Origin: Takifugu bimaculatus
Lineage: Eukaryota > Chordata > Actinopteri > Tetraodontiformes > Tetraodontidae
NCBI GenBank assembly: GCA_004026145.2
Contig: CP034986.1
Location: 13,017,804-13,081,803, forward strand
Direction: 5' to 3'
DNA length: 64,000 nucleotides
Shown here: positions 62,521 to 64,000 of the stretch, piece after piece
Layout of the letters: every line of letters begins with the position of its first letter
Position numbering within the stretch: position 1 is the stretch's first letter
Made by a program: the position numbers and the translations under genes
The notes under the pieces: model-generated
What the model was told of the DNA's origin: nothing
What the model saw: the letters and a program-made list of their open reading frames with translations, nothing else
Database searches by the model: none

Positions 62521-64000
62521 CGGAGCTGGTAATCTTCCAGCCAGCTGAAGTGTAATCAAGAAGGGGACAGCCATATGTCTGAGGGTGCTGAGCTTTGGCC
62601 TCTCCTCCTCCTCCTCCTCCTCAGTGGCCCAGCAGCCTTTTCCTTCTCGATGAAGCTCCAGATTGTATCCATCCTCGGACATTTTACCCATTTCTGTAGC
62701 CTTTTTTTCACCCCCCCCCCCCACCCCCCCATTCCCCCCACCAGGATTATGCTGACAATTATGTGACGGTGAACTCAAAAGTGTGCGATTCTGCTGAGGA
62801 CAAAGATGTAAAAAGTGCAGTTTGATACGTGTTGCTTTTCTTTAGCAGTGGTATCGCTCCGACCAGTTCCCTATTTCATTTTCAGGAATGCAAAATATGA
62901 ACAGATTTGTCTTTTTTGAGGCCGTTTTAGGTCCTTGAAGGTTTCAAATGGGGAAATAAATAAAACAAAGGCCGTTCAATCTGGGACTGAGCAGGAGTTC
63001 CACTTTTGTTGTCATTCAAATGTATTAGGTCAACTCATAAATAGTCCCTGATTGTAAAGCTTTAGTTCAATTCGGTAAAAGCCAAGAGCCAAAATGACTT
63101 TCAGGCGTGTCCTCCGGCCTATCCCTCAATCCCCCTTTCTATCACTGTTTCTTATCATCTATTTCACCCTTTCCTCTTTCAGTCCTTTCTTAATCCTCCA
63201 CCCATCCACTCCCCCCTGTCTAATGAAATGACCATATCTAATCCTCGGGTCCCCTTGGGAGAGATGTAACTGTATTAAGACACTAAATCCATGTCCTTAC
63301 AACTGCTACAGATGTCTTTCTTTATTATCCCCTCTTTCTCTTTCTATCACTCTCTCCCTGGGCCTCCTCACATCTTTCCCTTAAATCTTCTAAATCTCTC
63401 CTTCCTAATCTTGCGTTTGATTTTTCTGAGCTCCTAAAATGGTACATTTATAATCTCACATTATGTTTTCGTGGATTTGCTTTGTCTTTTGTCTCTTTCC
63501 TAATTCCTTACAGTTTAAGTCTCCTGGCGATTATACGGCAAAGAGCTTTCCGGGAATAAAATATCTGCATATTAATCTCAAACATTCACACAGTTGGCCT
63601 GAGTAAACTAAACATTCTCTTTTTTTCTTCTTCAATGATTCATCAAAATGTTAGAAAGTCACCTGAAAATGCAACACCATTACTTTTCAGCCACAGATTT
63701 GATCTCTGACTGTGTTAAAGTAATGGCTGAACATGGTAGTTATGGCTTAAACATCCTGAATCCACCCAGCTAAAACCAGGTCTCTGGTTGGTGCCTCAGC
63801 CCCACCGTAACCGCCGTGTGCCAGACTGCAGTGTCACTTCTGCTGGGTTCTGTGTCACATCGGGCTCTAAATTTAGCCAATTAGTACCTGAGTTAACCTC
63901 AAGCCCCATGCAGGAGTCGTTCTTGACCAATCTAAGTACTTAGCTTGGAGCAAGGACTAGGCCTGGTGAAAGTTCCTGTATATGGCTGTTTGAGGGAGGA

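Larger units (their letters stand above)
60563..64000. other. gene-free sequence to window end
   Basis: AT-rich unique blocks (60740-60900 and 63480-63600 are TAAT-rich and enhancer-like), CA/TG microsatellites, poly-C at 62711-62730 and several polypyrimidine patches (63120-63190, 63320-63410). No exon recognised. Confidence 0.4.

Overview
The window reads as a compact-genome percomorph teleost, possibly pufferfish-like; the species cannot be fixed from the sequence. Reasons: vertebrate spliced genes with GT-AG introns mostly 62-122 bp long, an ect2l locus of about 20 coding exons packed into 5 kb, very dense (CA)n/(GT)n microsatellites, and decayed copies of fish-type non-LTR retrotransposons and hAT elements. 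It is not a bacterial or viral sequence, and nearly all open frames in the right-hand 50 kb are microsatellite or chance frames.

Left block (1-13.7 kb), three protein genes. (1) 1-5265, plus strand: the 3' end of filip1l (filamin-A-interacting protein 1-like). The large coding exon enters from outside the window. It either reads through a GTAAGT donor into a four-codon tail and its own poly(A) signal, or splices 4 kb downstream to a 58-codon terminal exon. (2) 6226-11133, minus strand: ect2l, rebuilt here as 20 coding exons giving 957 residues: F-box, a segment resembling DUF4347, then a RhoGEF DH-PH module. It converges on filip1l. (3) 12481-13670, minus strand: ccdc28a, four coding exons, 187 residues, lying just upstream of ect2l in the same orientation. 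The ccdc28a-ect2l pair is also adjacent in human (6q24.1), which supports both calls.

Right block (13.7-64 kb): about 50 kb with no protein exon I can support. It holds dozens of CA/GT, CT, GGAT and GAG microsatellites, and a 12-bp minisatellite of about 56 copies (40879-41555) with a 60-bp higher-order pattern. It also holds reverse-transcriptase remnants at 33.2, 42.0-42.5 and 44.1 kb, a 483-bp hAT-like element with a degenerate 8-bp target duplication (45564-46046), and a palindromic MITE-like element at 60.44 kb. Between these lie AT-rich unique blocks with many TAAT motifs, two CpG-rich islets and several CTCF-like sites, which would fit regulatory sequence or a very long intron. From human synteny the neighbour on this side would be nhsl1, but I could not find any of its exons.

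The genes do not form a functional pathway; they are a syntenic group. filip1l acts on filamin and actin, ect2l is a predicted F-box/RhoGEF, and ccdc28a is a small coiled-coil protein. No previously undescribed multi-gene system was found. The most informative items are the filip1l tail switch (which gains or loses a possible EB1-binding motif), the DUF4347-like segment in ect2l, an in-frame skippable intron in ccdc28a, and the repeat structures.
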